Source of the DNA: a virus
DNA length: 42,474 nucleotides
Virus record (IMG/VR): IMGVR_UViG_3300036851_000152
Coordinates: 1 to 42,474 of that record
Strand: one strand, 5' to 3'
Shown here: piece after piece, positions 21,872-30,054 of the stretch
Layout of the letters: every line of letters starts with the position of its first letter
Numbering within the stretch: the stretch's first letter is position 1
Made by a program: the position numbers and the translations under genes
Notes under the pieces: generated by a model
The model's database searches: none
Seen by the model: only the letters and a program-made list of their open reading frames with translations
Told to the model about the DNA's origin: nothing

Positions 21872-22912
21872 CTACTCGACCGCCGCCGCGCAATTTGCGT
21901 CGTCGCGGTCACTGAGCCCGTCTTCGTCGTTGTCGATACCGTCGTAACACTGCGGCTCCGGCGGTGGCGGCGGTGGCGGAGGCGGCGGAGGTGGTGGTGG
22001 TGGTGTTCCATTAGCGACTGTGAACGGGATCACCAGCGAACCCCACAATTGCCCCGTGAACTGCCCTGACGAATACGCCCTCAACATCAAGACGTGCGGC
22101 CCATCCGCGAGCCTGGTTGTGTCGATCGCGAGACGCCCGGTAAACGCCCCGGCCTGATCCAGCACGATCATGCCTGGACTCTCCGGGACAGCATGAAAGT
22201 GTGGATCAACCGAGGCGAACGACCGATCAACCCTCTCGTCGCCGGCACCCTGGAGAACCCTCACAGGCGGCGTCCAAAGCCCCGAGACGGCCTGGAACGG
22301 GAACTCCGACTGAGAGGTAAAGCGCCCGTTGATGTAGCCCTTAACGCTTCCTGAAGCCGTCTCATACCAGCCTCGCCCCTCGGGTGTACTTGTGGCCTGT
22401 GTCAGGTTCGTCGAGCAGGAACGAACACAGACCTGCCAGCCGTTCGTCGCCAGGCTCTTCGGCCGCGACACGATCCCAGGACGGATCTCCGAATGAATAC
22501 GGAGTTCATGCATCCCGGTCGCAAGGTCAGGGACCGTGATCGAGTTGACGAATGTGCAATCAGCCGTATCGCAGACCTGTCTCGGCTCCCTTGTAACGAG
22601 CGTGTTCGATGCATCCTGAACACGCACGAACCTGAGCATCCGATTCCCGTCCTGCGCGTTGTGGAGCTTCGAGACGACGTCCAGCTGAAACGATCCCTGG
22701 ACGATCTGGTAAAGCGGGAAGCACGCCCCGGAATGCACATGCTCAGCCTGTCCGTAGCTGTCGGTTTCGTTGTCGGACCAGCCTGACTGCGACTCGAGAA
22801 AGACGCGTGCTTCCGGGTAGCCGGTACAGCTGAACGGGTCAGGGTTTCCGAGAGCCTGCCCCGCAATCAGAAACGGAAACAGCACAGCGACCAGGACTAG
22901 CGCCGGTCTCAT
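21872..22912 (-). CDS. Secreted protein with polyproline spacer and calcium-repeat-like tail
   Basis: 346 residues. N-terminal signal peptide (RPALVLVAVLFPFLIAGQAL, cleavage likely after Gly-22). A ~280-residue beta-rich ectodomain with several Cys pairs (CSCTG-like, CDTADCTF, CVRSCS) follows. A run of about 15 Pro leads to CYDGIDNDEDGLSDRDDANC, a thrombospondin-type-3-like DxDxDG calcium motif. No such protein is expected in a capsid/tail operon; it may be exported and alter the host surface, or be virion-associated. Confidence 0.7.
   Translation of the reverse strand: MRPALVLVAVLFPFLIAGQALGNPDPFSCTGYPEARVFLESQSGWSDNETDSYGQAEHVHSGACFPLYQIVQGSFQLDVVSKLHNAQDGNRMLRFVRVQDASNTLVTREPRQVCDTADCTFVNSITVPDLATGMHELRIHSEIRPGIVSRPKSLATNGWQVCVRSCSTNLTQATSTPEGRGWYETASGSVKGYINGRFTSQSEFPFQAVSGLWTPPVRVLQGAGDERVDRSFASVDPHFHAVPESPGMIVLDQAGAFTGRLAIDTTRLADGPHVLMLRAYSSGQFTGQLWGSLVIPFTVANGTPPPPPPPPPPPPPPPEPQCYDGIDNDEDGLSDRDDANCAAAVE
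21957..22011 (-). repeat. Proline-codon microsatellite
   Basis: A run of CCN codons encoding about 15 consecutive Pro in the secreted protein. On the plus strand it appears as GGN repeats. Such runs are prone to length change. Confidence 0.75.
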
Positions 22913-22918
22913 CCATGT

Positions 22919-22930
22919 GCTTTTCGGCTA
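22919..22930 (-). promoter_or_regulatory. Late start-associated element, copy 5 (variant)
   Basis: TAGCCGAAAAGC, one base different from the other copies, six bases before ATG 22912. Its TAG is the stop codon of the glycosyltransferase gene. Confidence 0.75.
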
Positions 22931-23626
22931 GCTGGGCGTCAAGCTATTCCCCAGCCGGCGCATCAACACCCGCTGGTCACCGTTCTCGCCGCCCAGGTCC
23001 ATGTCGACGCCCCAGCCCTCCCCTTCGATCCAGCAGGGGTACACGCAGGTAAGCGCGATATGGCCGAGCAGCACCGAGGGGTCACACCAGATCGTGAACC
23101 CATGCTCGCGCAGCTTGCGGCAAAACATCAGATCCTCGTTCTGCTTCCCATACGTCTCGAACCACGGGTCGCCGATCTCGTCCAGAACGTGTTTGCGGAT
23201 CAGCATTCCGGCGGTACCGGCGGCATGAACCTCGAACAAGCCCTGCTCGGGGATCTGCGCCAGCTGGTGGACATCGCCGTTCGAACTCCCATAGAGAACA
23301 GGCTCGAAACCGGGCGTTCGTTTCAGACAGTGAGGCACGACCACGTCGACCTTGTGCGCCTCCAATCTCCGGATGATGTCCGGTTCCCAGATGTGGTCGT
23401 CGGCGGTCTGCCAAAGCCAGTCGCCTTTCGTGCGGCGGCAGGCCTCGTTGAGGTTACCGGTGACGTCGACACCGCCGAACCAGCCCAACCGAATCTCATC
23501 GTTGCGCATATAAGCGAGCATCTGTTGCATCGACTTGACCGACTCGCCAAACCTGGGCGCCGGGTCGCCAGTGAAGAACGCGACCGTCCCGAAGAGTTTC
23601 TGGCGCGGAACCTGCTTCGTCGTCAC
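22928..23626 (-). CDS. Glycosyltransferase (GT-A fold, family 2-like)
   Basis: 232 residues from GTG 23626, which overlaps the previous stop. KLFGTVAFFTGDPAPRFGES, WLWQTADDHIWEPDII (acidic DDH in place of DxD) and an EDLMFCRKLREHGFTIWCDP segment are the landmarks of a GT-A glycosyltransferase: nucleotide-sugar loop, metal-binding acid pair and base region. It lies between capsid-proximal genes and the secreted and repeat proteins, so a virion protein is a plausible acceptor. Sugar donor unknown. Confidence 0.8.
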   Translation of the reverse strand: MTTKQVPRQKLFGTVAFFTGDPAPRFGESVKSMQQMLAYMRNDEIRLGWFGGVDVTGNLNEACRRTKGDWLWQTADDHIWEPDIIRRLEAHKVDVVVPHCLKRTPGFEPVLYGSSNGDVHQLAQIPEQGLFEVHAAGTAGMLIRKHVLDEIGDPWFETYGKQNEDLMFCRKLREHGFTIWCDPSVLLGHIALTCVYPCWIEGEGWGVDMDLGGENGDQRVLMRRLGNSLTPS

Positions 23627-23841
23627 CGCGGATCGATCGCCCGCAGGCGGACCGTCGTCTCTGTCTCCTCGATTCCCACGCGCGCGCCGCAACATGGGCA
23701 AGCATCGTTCCTAATCCCGTCAAAGACATGGAAGCGATCGAACATCCGCTGGGCCTCCACCACCGTCAAAGCACGGCGCAAGCTCTCGTTCTCAAACCTC
23801 AGCGCTTCCTCTTCGGAAGCCCAGACTGGGACGCTGCTCAC
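23623..23841 (-). CDS. Coiled-coil zinc-ribbon protein
   Basis: 72 residues. Helical N-terminus (ASEEEALRFENESLRRALTV) then CPCCGARVGIEE. GTG overlaps the previous stop. Co-translated with the glycosyltransferase. Function unknown. Confidence 0.6.
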   Translation of the reverse strand: MSSVPVWASEEEALRFENESLRRALTVVEAQRMFDRFHVFDGIRNDACPCCGARVGIEETETTVRLRAIDPR

Positions 23842-24176
23842 CTTCCCACGGCCGCGTCAAAAGCGACCACGGTGCTATGCGCCGTAAACGGAAGGGTGGC
23901 ATGAGTGTTACGGACACGCAAACGACACCAACGCGCCACGGACGTTATCGACGTATACGAACCAGCAGTCGTGGTGATCGTGTCGGTCTGAAGAGTGGAG
24001 GTGCCGCCGTCTCTCGACCAGTCGACCTCGAAAACGTAGGTGCCTCCTGTATTCGTTCGCAGCACATCAAGCGGCGGCGCCTTCTTCTTGATATCGATCC
24101 ACCCTGACTGATCTTGACCGAGTGCAGCCACAAGCGCCGTGCTGCTCCAGATGTCAACCATTCTCCGGCGCGGCAT
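23838..24176 (-). CDS. Structural-module beta protein
   Basis: 112 residues; RRRMVDIWSSTALVAALGQD then FEVDWSRDGGTSTLQTD and WCRLRVRNTHATLPFTAHST. Strand-rich, like small head-completion or decoration proteins. The start follows the previous TAA directly (TAAATG). Confidence 0.6.
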   Translation of the reverse strand: MPRRRMVDIWSSTALVAALGQDQSGWIDIKKKAPPLDVLRTNTGGTYVFEVDWSRDGGTSTLQTDTITTTAGSYTSITSVARWCRLRVRNTHATLPFTAHSTVVAFDAAVGR

Positions 24177-24398
24177 TTAGCTGCGCTCACGCTCAAGCGG
24201 CGGTGCCGGGATCTCTTCGATGTCGTAATGCGCGTCGATCGGCCGGAAATAGGCCGGCACCGCTTCGAGCAGCGGATGGCCTTTCCGTACTCGTGTTTTA
24301 CCTCGGTAGTAGGGATGATTTTTGCCGTCGATCAACGAGACGCCTGTTTCGATGGCGACGTACATCTCCGGTTCTGGCTTCTTGCGTGGTCTGCCCAT
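24177..24398 (-). CDS. Small head-module protein
   Basis: 73 residues starting GRPRKKPEPEMYVAIETGVS with YYRGKTRVRKGHPLLEAVPA. This 'Y.A...G.....G..Y.+GkTRVr.gHPLl...P.yF.p' pattern is common in actinophage head modules after the capsid gene. Function unknown. Confidence 0.7.
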   Translation of the reverse strand: MGRPRKKPEPEMYVAIETGVSLIDGKNHPYYRGKTRVRKGHPLLEAVPAYFRPIDAHYDIEEIPAPPLERERS

Positions 24399-24474
24399 AA
24401 TGCCCTTTCCTAGCTAAGGGTGGGCGAGGGCGCTAGGAACCCTCGCCCGGCTTCGTGGCTCATGTACCCAGCGC

Positions 24475-24741
24475 CTAGCTGAGCCACCTTTTCTTCGCCT
24501 TCTCCTCCCGGTACTTGGCCCCACGCTCACGGGCCTTCTCCGGGTCATCACCGGACAGCTCGGCCTTGGTCGGCTTGCCGACCGCGCGCAGAGCATGCCC
24601 GGATGGAGTATCAGCCGCGTCCGAGTCCGCCGGCGGTGGAGTCTTCGCAACGACATCTGCCTCAAGGAGACTCGGCGCAGGATCAGGTTCAGAAGGCGGG
24701 AGCACGCTGGCTCCTGGACTGTCGCTTTTGCTCAACGGCAT
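24475..24741 (-). CDS. Small Pro/Ala-rich protein after capsid
   Basis: 88 residues, ATG 24741 behind GGAGG. The first half is Pro/Asp/Ser-rich and disordered; the second half is a Lys/Glu-rich helix (KARERGAKYREEKAKKRW). May be a minor head or assembly protein. Confidence 0.6.
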   Translation of the reverse strand: MPLSKSDSPGASVLPPSEPDPAPSLLEADVVAKTPPPADSDAADTPSGHALRAVGKPTKAELSGDDPEKARERGAKYREEKAKKRWLS

Positions 24742-24763
24742 GTGCCTCCTTTCTCCTTTCCTG

Positions 24764-26272
24764 TTATCCGGTCCTGAGAACCCGGAACGCCGCCGCCGAA
24801 GTCACGCCAGCGCCGTTGCGGAACCAGGCGTACAAACCGCGTTGCCCGGTTGGGCGGTTGTTGGTGACATCGAAGAGATGCGGGATCACTTCGATGTTGA
24901 GTCCGATCCGGTCGACGATCACGTAGTAACGGAAGTCACCCATGATCACGATCTCCGACCCGGTCGTCAGCACCGCGTCCATCGCCGACGATTCATAGGC
25001 CGGGTAACCGAGCACCGTCACCCCATAGCTGCCTGGGGTGGGAACCTGGTTTTGCAGCCCCTGTTGCAGCTGCACACCTTGGTTCCAGACCGCCGCCCCG
25101 CCAGCGGTGTCGAAGTGCCGGACCTTCTGCGCGATCGCCCGGTTCATGACCATGCTTGCCATCGGCCTGAACCTCGGCGGCAGCGCCGCCTCGAGCGTGT
25201 CCAGGTCGGCGTAAGCAAACGAGGCTGTCCCTGAGGCGGTCGTGATGTTCGTCGCCCCGGTGATGACGCCCTGCGGCTCATTCGTGCCCGAACCCAACGC
25301 GAACTTCGTCGCTTCGAGTTCGTCCTTGCCGTCCTGCAACAGCCGCCCCATCTCCGCCTGAAGGCTTGGCCAGTCCATCCCGATCTCAATCGAGAAAGGA
25401 ATGAACGCCTGCGCCTTCTCGGTCGAGATCGTCGGCTGCGCCAACGTCGGCGCGTTATCCGAAGCCGCCGTCGCCTCAGCCGCATACGCGACCGTGACGC
25501 CACCGGAGGAAACGCCACGCCATTCATCGACGGTGATCTGCTCGACCCTGGCGATCGCCCGGAATGGATTCACAGCCAGGTTCGAGGTCGGGATGATCGT
25601 CGGATCGAGTTCGAACGGGACAGCGAACCCGCCTGCCGAGCCGGTCAGCGACAACGCTCGCTCCAGCATCTGTGACTGCGAGAGCAAACGCGACTCGTCG
25701 GTCGAGAGGGAATTGCCGAACACGTACTTGCCGACCGCCCGCTTGTACGCTGGCGAGCCGGTTAGGACGATCCGCCGCGAAAGCAGACCGTCCTCGGTGT
25801 CCTTCTCCTCGACAAGCGCGGATACGTACTCCTGCGATGCCTCGCGAGTTGTCCGCATCGCCCGGCTCGAGGGGAACTTGGCATCATCGATCACCCGTCG
25901 TGCCCGCTCACGCAGTTCGTTGCCTTCAACTGAGGGATCACCGAAGTCACGGCGGATGTTGGACAGGTCGTAGATGTTCTCGACCGGCTTGGTGAACTGC
26001 ACGTCGATCCGTTCGACGTTCTCGGGCTGGTCGGCGATCGCCTTCAGCCGCTCGGTGCGGACGTGCAGCTCGCGGATCGACTCGTCAATGTCATCGATCT
26101 CGGTGTTGAGCCGATTCCATTCCTCTTTGGTTTCAGCCGAGAACCGTTTGCCGGCATGTTCTGCGTCGATCTCGTTCAGGCGTTCCTTGCGCTTGGCGCG
26201 TTCGTCCTGAAGCTCCTCGAGACCGTGCCTGCTGAACTCGTCGCCCTCGGCCGCTGTGTTCACAGTTGCCAC
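24764..26272 (-). CDS. Major capsid protein, HK97 fold with N-terminal delta domain
   Basis: 502 residues. Residues 1-115 are a charged coiled-coil delta domain (LEELQDERAKRKERLNEIDA) that acts as internal scaffold and is normally removed by the protease. The rest carries HK97-fold landmarks: GSAGGFAVPFELDPTI, AAEATAASDNAPTLAQPTIS, IPFSIEIGMDWPSLQAEMGR, FALGSGTNEPQGVITG and IVIMGDFRYYVIVDRIG. GTG start with AAGGAGGAC; it overlaps the protease gene's end by 13 bases. Confidence 0.92.
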   Translation of the reverse strand: MATVNTAAEGDEFSRHGLEELQDERAKRKERLNEIDAEHAGKRFSAETKEEWNRLNTEIDDIDESIRELHVRTERLKAIADQPENVERIDVQFTKPVENIYDLSNIRRDFGDPSVEGNELRERARRVIDDAKFPSSRAMRTTREASQEYVSALVEEKDTEDGLLSRRIVLTGSPAYKRAVGKYVFGNSLSTDESRLLSQSQMLERALSLTGSAGGFAVPFELDPTIIPTSNLAVNPFRAIARVEQITVDEWRGVSSGGVTVAYAAEATAASDNAPTLAQPTISTEKAQAFIPFSIEIGMDWPSLQAEMGRLLQDGKDELEATKFALGSGTNEPQGVITGATNITTASGTASFAYADLDTLEAALPPRFRPMASMVMNRAIAQKVRHFDTAGGAAVWNQGVQLQQGLQNQVPTPGSYGVTVLGYPAYESSAMDAVLTTGSEIVIMGDFRYYVIVDRIGLNIEVIPHLFDVTNNRPTGQRGLYAWFRNGAGVTSAAAFRVLRTG

Positions 26273-27237
26273 GATGGTTTGTCCTCCTTTCCTTCTAGGT
26301 AGTCGTGGCTCGGCTGAGTGCGGCGGCTCTCCGTGCTGGGAGTGGTCGCGGCAGAAGTTTCGGCTTCTGTGTCGTCCGGCTCCTCGGAGAGTGCGGCGGC
26401 TCGGTCGAAAAGTTGTCGTAGTCCTTCAGGGGCAGTGATCAGCTGCTCGCCGACGAGCGCAGCGAGCGCGACCTCATCGGTCAATGAGCGCACGCCAGCT
26501 GACGCGCCAGCATAGGCCGGGAACGGCGTCGGCCCAAATTCGCGCAACCGCAGTTCCATCACCGTCGATTCCGGCAAACCGCTCGGGTTATGGTCGGACC
26601 GCGTCGGCCGCGGATCGAATTCCTCTTTGACGACCCCGAATTTGAATGAGGCGCCATAGAGGCCGGCGCGCAGCCCGGGCAGCAGATCGTGGTTATAGGT
26701 CGTGTCCAACAGCGGCACTTCGTAATAGGTGTCACCGCGCAGTTCTTGGATCGGCCCAAGCACTTTGTTGCCGATCGATGGGTCGAGTCCGTGATGGAAC
26801 AGCACCCTGATGTTGTCGCGGTTCTCCTGGATCGTCTTCTCGAATGCAGTCGGGGAGATCCGCTCCATGAAATGCCCCTCAAGTTTGTTGTTGATCTCGG
26901 CCCATTCGCCGAATGAGCCGAAGCGCCCGGTCAGAGTCGGCATTCCGTCGTCGCTGTCACGGAGCGAGGAGGTCCCTGGCCCGATCGCGCGCACAAGATC
27001 AGCCTTGCGTTGCCGCGCCTCCATTTCCCCGGAGCGATCTTGTTCCTCGCGCTCGTTCATATCCGGGTTTTCGGCTAGGCGCGCGTCGGGAACATGCACG
27101 TACAAGGCAGCCTGCTGTTTCTTCGCTGCTTCCTTCGTTGGATGGCAGCCGTGGAGCTTCCCGGTCTGCTGGTTTTTGACCGCCCACGGCCGACTAGCGG
27201 GACATGCCTCGGCGTCCTTGCTCACCGAATACGGCAT
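26260..27237 (-). CDS. Prohead protease with N-terminal domain and a possible internal start
   Basis: 325 residues from ATG 27237. Residues 1-58 contain CPASRPWAVKNQQTGKLHG and HPTKEAAKKQQAALYV, a domain often fused to phage maturation proteases. After LAENPD a second ATG (27060) begins the protease proper; FGEWAEINNKLEGHFMERIS, VLFHHGLDPSIGNKVLG and FRRLREFG-like segments match HK97 proteases (His and Ser catalytic sites). Both ATGs lie exactly 5 bases after a late start element, so a full and a short form (266 residues) may both be made. Confidence 0.85.
   Translation of the reverse strand: MPYSVSKDAEACPASRPWAVKNQQTGKLHGCHPTKEAAKKQQAALYVHVPDARLAENPDMNEREEQDRSGEMEARQRKADLVRAIGPGTSSLRDSDDGMPTLTGRFGSFGEWAEINNKLEGHFMERISPTAFEKTIQENRDNIRVLFHHGLDPSIGNKVLGPIQELRGDTYYEVPLLDTTYNHDLLPGLRAGLYGASFKFGVVKEEFDPRPTRSDHNPSGLPESTVMELRLREFGPTPFPAYAGASAGVRSLTDEVALAALVGEQLITAPEGLRQLFDRAAALSEEPDDTEAETSAATTPSTESRRTQPSHDYLEGKEDKPSWQL
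27066..27077 (-). promoter_or_regulatory. Late start-associated element, copy 6 (internal to protease gene)
   Basis: TAGCCGAAAACC in the coding frame CTA GCC GAA AAC (LAEN), five bases before ATG 27060. It is translated through, so it cannot rely on a stop codon. Confidence 0.85.
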
Positions 27238-27242
27238 GTGCA

Positions 27243-27254
27243 GGTTTTCGGCTA
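27243..27254 (-). promoter_or_regulatory. Late start-associated element, copy 7 (protease)
   Basis: TAGCCGAAAACC five bases before ATG 27237; its TAG is the portal gene's stop codon. Confidence 0.85.
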
Positions 27255-28598
27255 GGCAGGAACTTCGATCTCGGTCGGCTTGCCGTTCTGCGAGCCCGGC
27301 TCCTGCAACTGCACACTGAGAAGCCCTGTGTGCTTCAGCCGCTTCAAATCCCCGCTGGTAATCGCGTCCACAACGCTGTCGGTTGAGAACCCAGCCTCAG
27401 CCAACGACTTGATCGCCCGCGCTTGCCGTTCCTGCACATCAGCGGCGTCCTTCAGGTCCTCCTGCAACGCCGGAATATCACGGTCGTCATACCAGAGCTC
27501 TGATCCGGGCGGAATGTCGATGATCGTCGACAACGAACCAGCCACGTTTCGCCACAGCGGCCGCATCGTCAAGTCGGCGAAGTTCCGCATCGCCTCCGCA
27601 AAGTTGCCGGCATTCAATGACGAGCCCTGCAAGCCTTCGGAAAGCCCGACGACCGTGGGTGGAACCCCGGCGGCCGCCGCGATTCGCGTCTCGCCAGCGC
27701 CCTGCACGACCTTGAAATCCATCTGCTGGATATTCGCGCCGATCGGGATCGGATCGACAGCGGCACGCATGAACACAGACTTGTATGCGTTCCCCGCACC
27801 CTCAGCAGCAGCCCGATATTTGGCCACGAACGAGTCGAACTGATCCTGCGTCATCGACTGCGGATCGATCTTGTAGAACACCGGCGGCACTCCACCCTGC
27901 TCAAGAAACTTGATCTTGTGGTCACGCCAGCCGGAATCCGCCATCACCTCACGAACGACCGGGGTCAGCCATGACATGCCGCGGTATTGGGCGAGCGGGT
28001 CAGGGATCGGCGCGTAATGCGCCACCTCCTCACGCAGAAAATTCTGCGGCTCCTCGCCAGAGTGCGGTCCACCCGGCCAGTATCGGTAGCCGATCACCTC
28101 GGCATCCGGGTCGCTCTCCCCGTCGCCGCCCAAAACGATCCCAACCCAATCCGGCCGCAGCCTCTTCAGCCTATTGCCGCGTCTGACGATCAGCGAGTTG
28201 CCGGCGAATGAGACATCCACCTCCATGCGTGCCAGCAGATCCCCGGTTGTCTTTCCTGGCTCGGGCTGCTCGAGCGGCAGCAGCGATTCCCGCCCGAACA
28301 ACTCACCCGGCCGACCGGAACGCAGCTGCCGAAACTGGAACCTAGCCTCTGAGAACAGCAACAGGCGCTTCAGCACACATGCGAACACAACCCCGTTCGC
28401 CTGGTATGCGCCACGCACCAATCCAGGGAAGCCATTGCCGATCTCCTCCAGCTTCTCGGTCGGATAGCTGACGCCGCCCAGCAGCGGATATTGATGCGAC
28501 AGGTACGTGAAATACTCGACATATTCGTCAAGCGACAGCGACGAACGCTCCAAGCGTTTCGAGTTGACGATGTTCAGCGGGCCGAGCCGCATAACCAC
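27252..28598 (-). CDS. Portal protein (HK97-type)
   Basis: 448 residues. Forms the dodecameric portal through which DNA enters the head. Family landmarks: FACVLKRLLLFSEARFQF, RLRPDWVGIVLGG, EVAHYAPIPDP, KFLEQGGVPPVFYKI, AGETRIAAAAGVPPTVVGLS and NFADLTMRPLWRNVAGSLST. GTG 28598 or ATG 28592 may be the start. It lies between terminase and protease, as expected. Confidence 0.92.
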   Translation of the reverse strand: MVMRLGPLNIVNSKRLERSSLSLDEYVEYFTYLSHQYPLLGGVSYPTEKLEEIGNGFPGLVRGAYQANGVVFACVLKRLLLFSEARFQFRQLRSGRPGELFGRESLLPLEQPEPGKTTGDLLARMEVDVSFAGNSLIVRRGNRLKRLRPDWVGIVLGGDGESDPDAEVIGYRYWPGGPHSGEEPQNFLREEVAHYAPIPDPLAQYRGMSWLTPVVREVMADSGWRDHKIKFLEQGGVPPVFYKIDPQSMTQDQFDSFVAKYRAAAEGAGNAYKSVFMRAAVDPIPIGANIQQMDFKVVQGAGETRIAAAAGVPPTVVGLSEGLQGSSLNAGNFAEAMRNFADLTMRPLWRNVAGSLSTIIDIPPGSELWYDDRDIPALQEDLKDAADVQERQARAIKSLAEAGFSTDSVVDAITSGDLKRLKHTGLLSVQLQEPGSQNGKPTEIEVPA

Positions 28599-28601
28599 AA
28601 G

Positions 28602-28613
28602 GGTTTTCGGCTA
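28602..28613 (-). promoter_or_regulatory. Late start-associated element, copy 8 (portal)
   Basis: TAGCCGAAAACC, three bases before GTG 28598 and nine before ATG 28592. The terminase stop is immediately upstream. Confidence 0.85.
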
Positions 28614-28614
28614 G

Positions 28615-30054
28615 CTAGACGAACGTAAACGACGCCTCGCCCTGCTTCAAGTCAACCGCGGCCGACGTATGCACCATCGCCGCCGCCGTCAACCGGTCGA
28701 TCACCCGCTGCTTCTGCTTCACAGCATCCTGACGCGACAGCGACGGCCGGTCGAACCGCAAGTCCCCATACGTCGCTGGCCGCGCCACAGCGTTTAGCAC
28801 ATGCCGGGTAAGCAACTGATCGCCCGTATGGTGCAGCCAACCCTGCCTGAGAGCCTCCATGAACCGCTCGTAATCCTCACAGTGGAACTTATTCGACTGA
28901 CCGCGATCAATAAGTTCCGCTGAGCTGAATTCATCTTCGATCCAAGCAGCAATGTCATACGCATTCGAGATATCAATGACGAACCTGCGGATTGGATTGC
29001 GAGCGTGGATCTTCACAACCGCGTGCTTGATCTGATCGGGATGCAAGCTATTGCCGTTCTGGGGCGGTACCAGCGTCACACCCTGGTCAAACAACCGATA
29101 GTCAGCATCCCTGCACCACAACGGTTGAATCGCGGTCGTATCGGCCTTCCAGCCGAAATCGATCCCAACATCGACTGGCTCCCCCTCGGGGATCTCGTCA
29201 TCGACCTGCGCAGAGAACCACTCGTCCTCGGTGATCGCCGCCAACTCGCTCCGGGTAGGAAGGTTGCAGGTCAGCCGGCGCCAATGCTGAAGATTCCAAT
29301 CGGGCGATTCCCGCTCCTCCCGCAAAACAGACACCGTGACCGCGCTGAGCGGATTCGCCTTCGCGACAAGCTCCAGATCGTCCGCGTCACCATCCTCAGG
29401 GACAGACCAATCATGCAAAACGAAACTCGCCCCTCGAGCCCTCGTAAACGTCTCCTCCCGCTCCAACTCGTCCGCCATCTGCCGCATCCGCTCACGCTGT
29501 TCCTCAAACTCGCCTCCCGGCTCCCCCGCCGTCGAAATCACGATCAACTGGCCCCGCCGCTTCTTCAACTTCCCACGCCACGTCCGGTAGAGCTCCAAAT
29601 CCTTATGGCGATGCAACTCGTCGACAATGCAGCCCGTCGGAATGATCCCATCACCAGTATTCGCATCAGCCGAGAACACCTGCATCGTCGAATTCATCTC
29701 CTTGCAAAGAATCCGCCGATATCCGCTCAAACAACGAAACGTCCCCTCAAGCCCCGAACGAACCACAAAACCAACCGCCTGCCCATACAACACCATCGCC
29801 TGATCCCGCGTCGCCGCCGCCACCGCCAACGACGCAAACCGCGTATAGGCAATGTGATAGAGCGCCAACCCTCCAACCAGCGTCGTCTTCCCGTTCCCCT
29901 GCGGGATCACCAGCCACGAAACCGGCTTCCCCGTGAACAAGTCTTCAACGAACGCCTCCTGAAACGGCTCCAGCCGCCACGGTTCACCATTGTCAAGCTC
30001 CAGCCTCAGCACCCACTCACGAAAATGCTGGAGCGTAAACGGCTCAGCCGACAC
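28615..30054 (-). CDS. Terminase large subunit
   Basis: 479 residues. ATPase and nuclease of the packaging motor. Walker A is PQGNGKTT (residues 51-58), Walker B is CIVDELHR with the catalytic acid pair near 145-146, and a motif III-like IVISTAG follows. The nuclease domain opens with VGIDFGWKADTTAI (Asp-295 and Asp-299 region) and continues to an IDISNAYD segment and a C-terminal AVARPATYGDL helix. GTG start behind GGAGGAG. No small terminase is obvious; the 30044-30376 gene is a candidate. Confidence 0.95.
   Translation of the reverse strand: MSAEPFTLQHFREWVLRLELDNGEPWRLEPFQEAFVEDLFTGKPVSWLVIPQGNGKTTLVGGLALYHIAYTRFASLAVAAATRDQAMVLYGQAVGFVVRSGLEGTFRCLSGYRRILCKEMNSTMQVFSADANTGDGIIPTGCIVDELHRHKDLELYRTWRGKLKKRRGQLIVISTAGEPGGEFEEQRERMRQMADELEREETFTRARGASFVLHDWSVPEDGDADDLELVAKANPLSAVTVSVLREERESPDWNLQHWRRLTCNLPTRSELAAITEDEWFSAQVDDEIPEGEPVDVGIDFGWKADTTAIQPLWCRDADYRLFDQGVTLVPPQNGNSLHPDQIKHAVVKIHARNPIRRFVIDISNAYDIAAWIEDEFSSAELIDRGQSNKFHCEDYERFMEALRQGWLHHTGDQLLTRHVLNAVARPATYGDLRFDRPSLSRQDAVKQKQRVIDRLTAAAMVHTSAAVDLKQGEASFTFV

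Noticed and set aside
22402-22866. 154-residue frame within the secreted-protein gene
   Set aside because: Arg/Ser-rich out-of-frame translation overlapping a protein with a clear signal peptide and domains.
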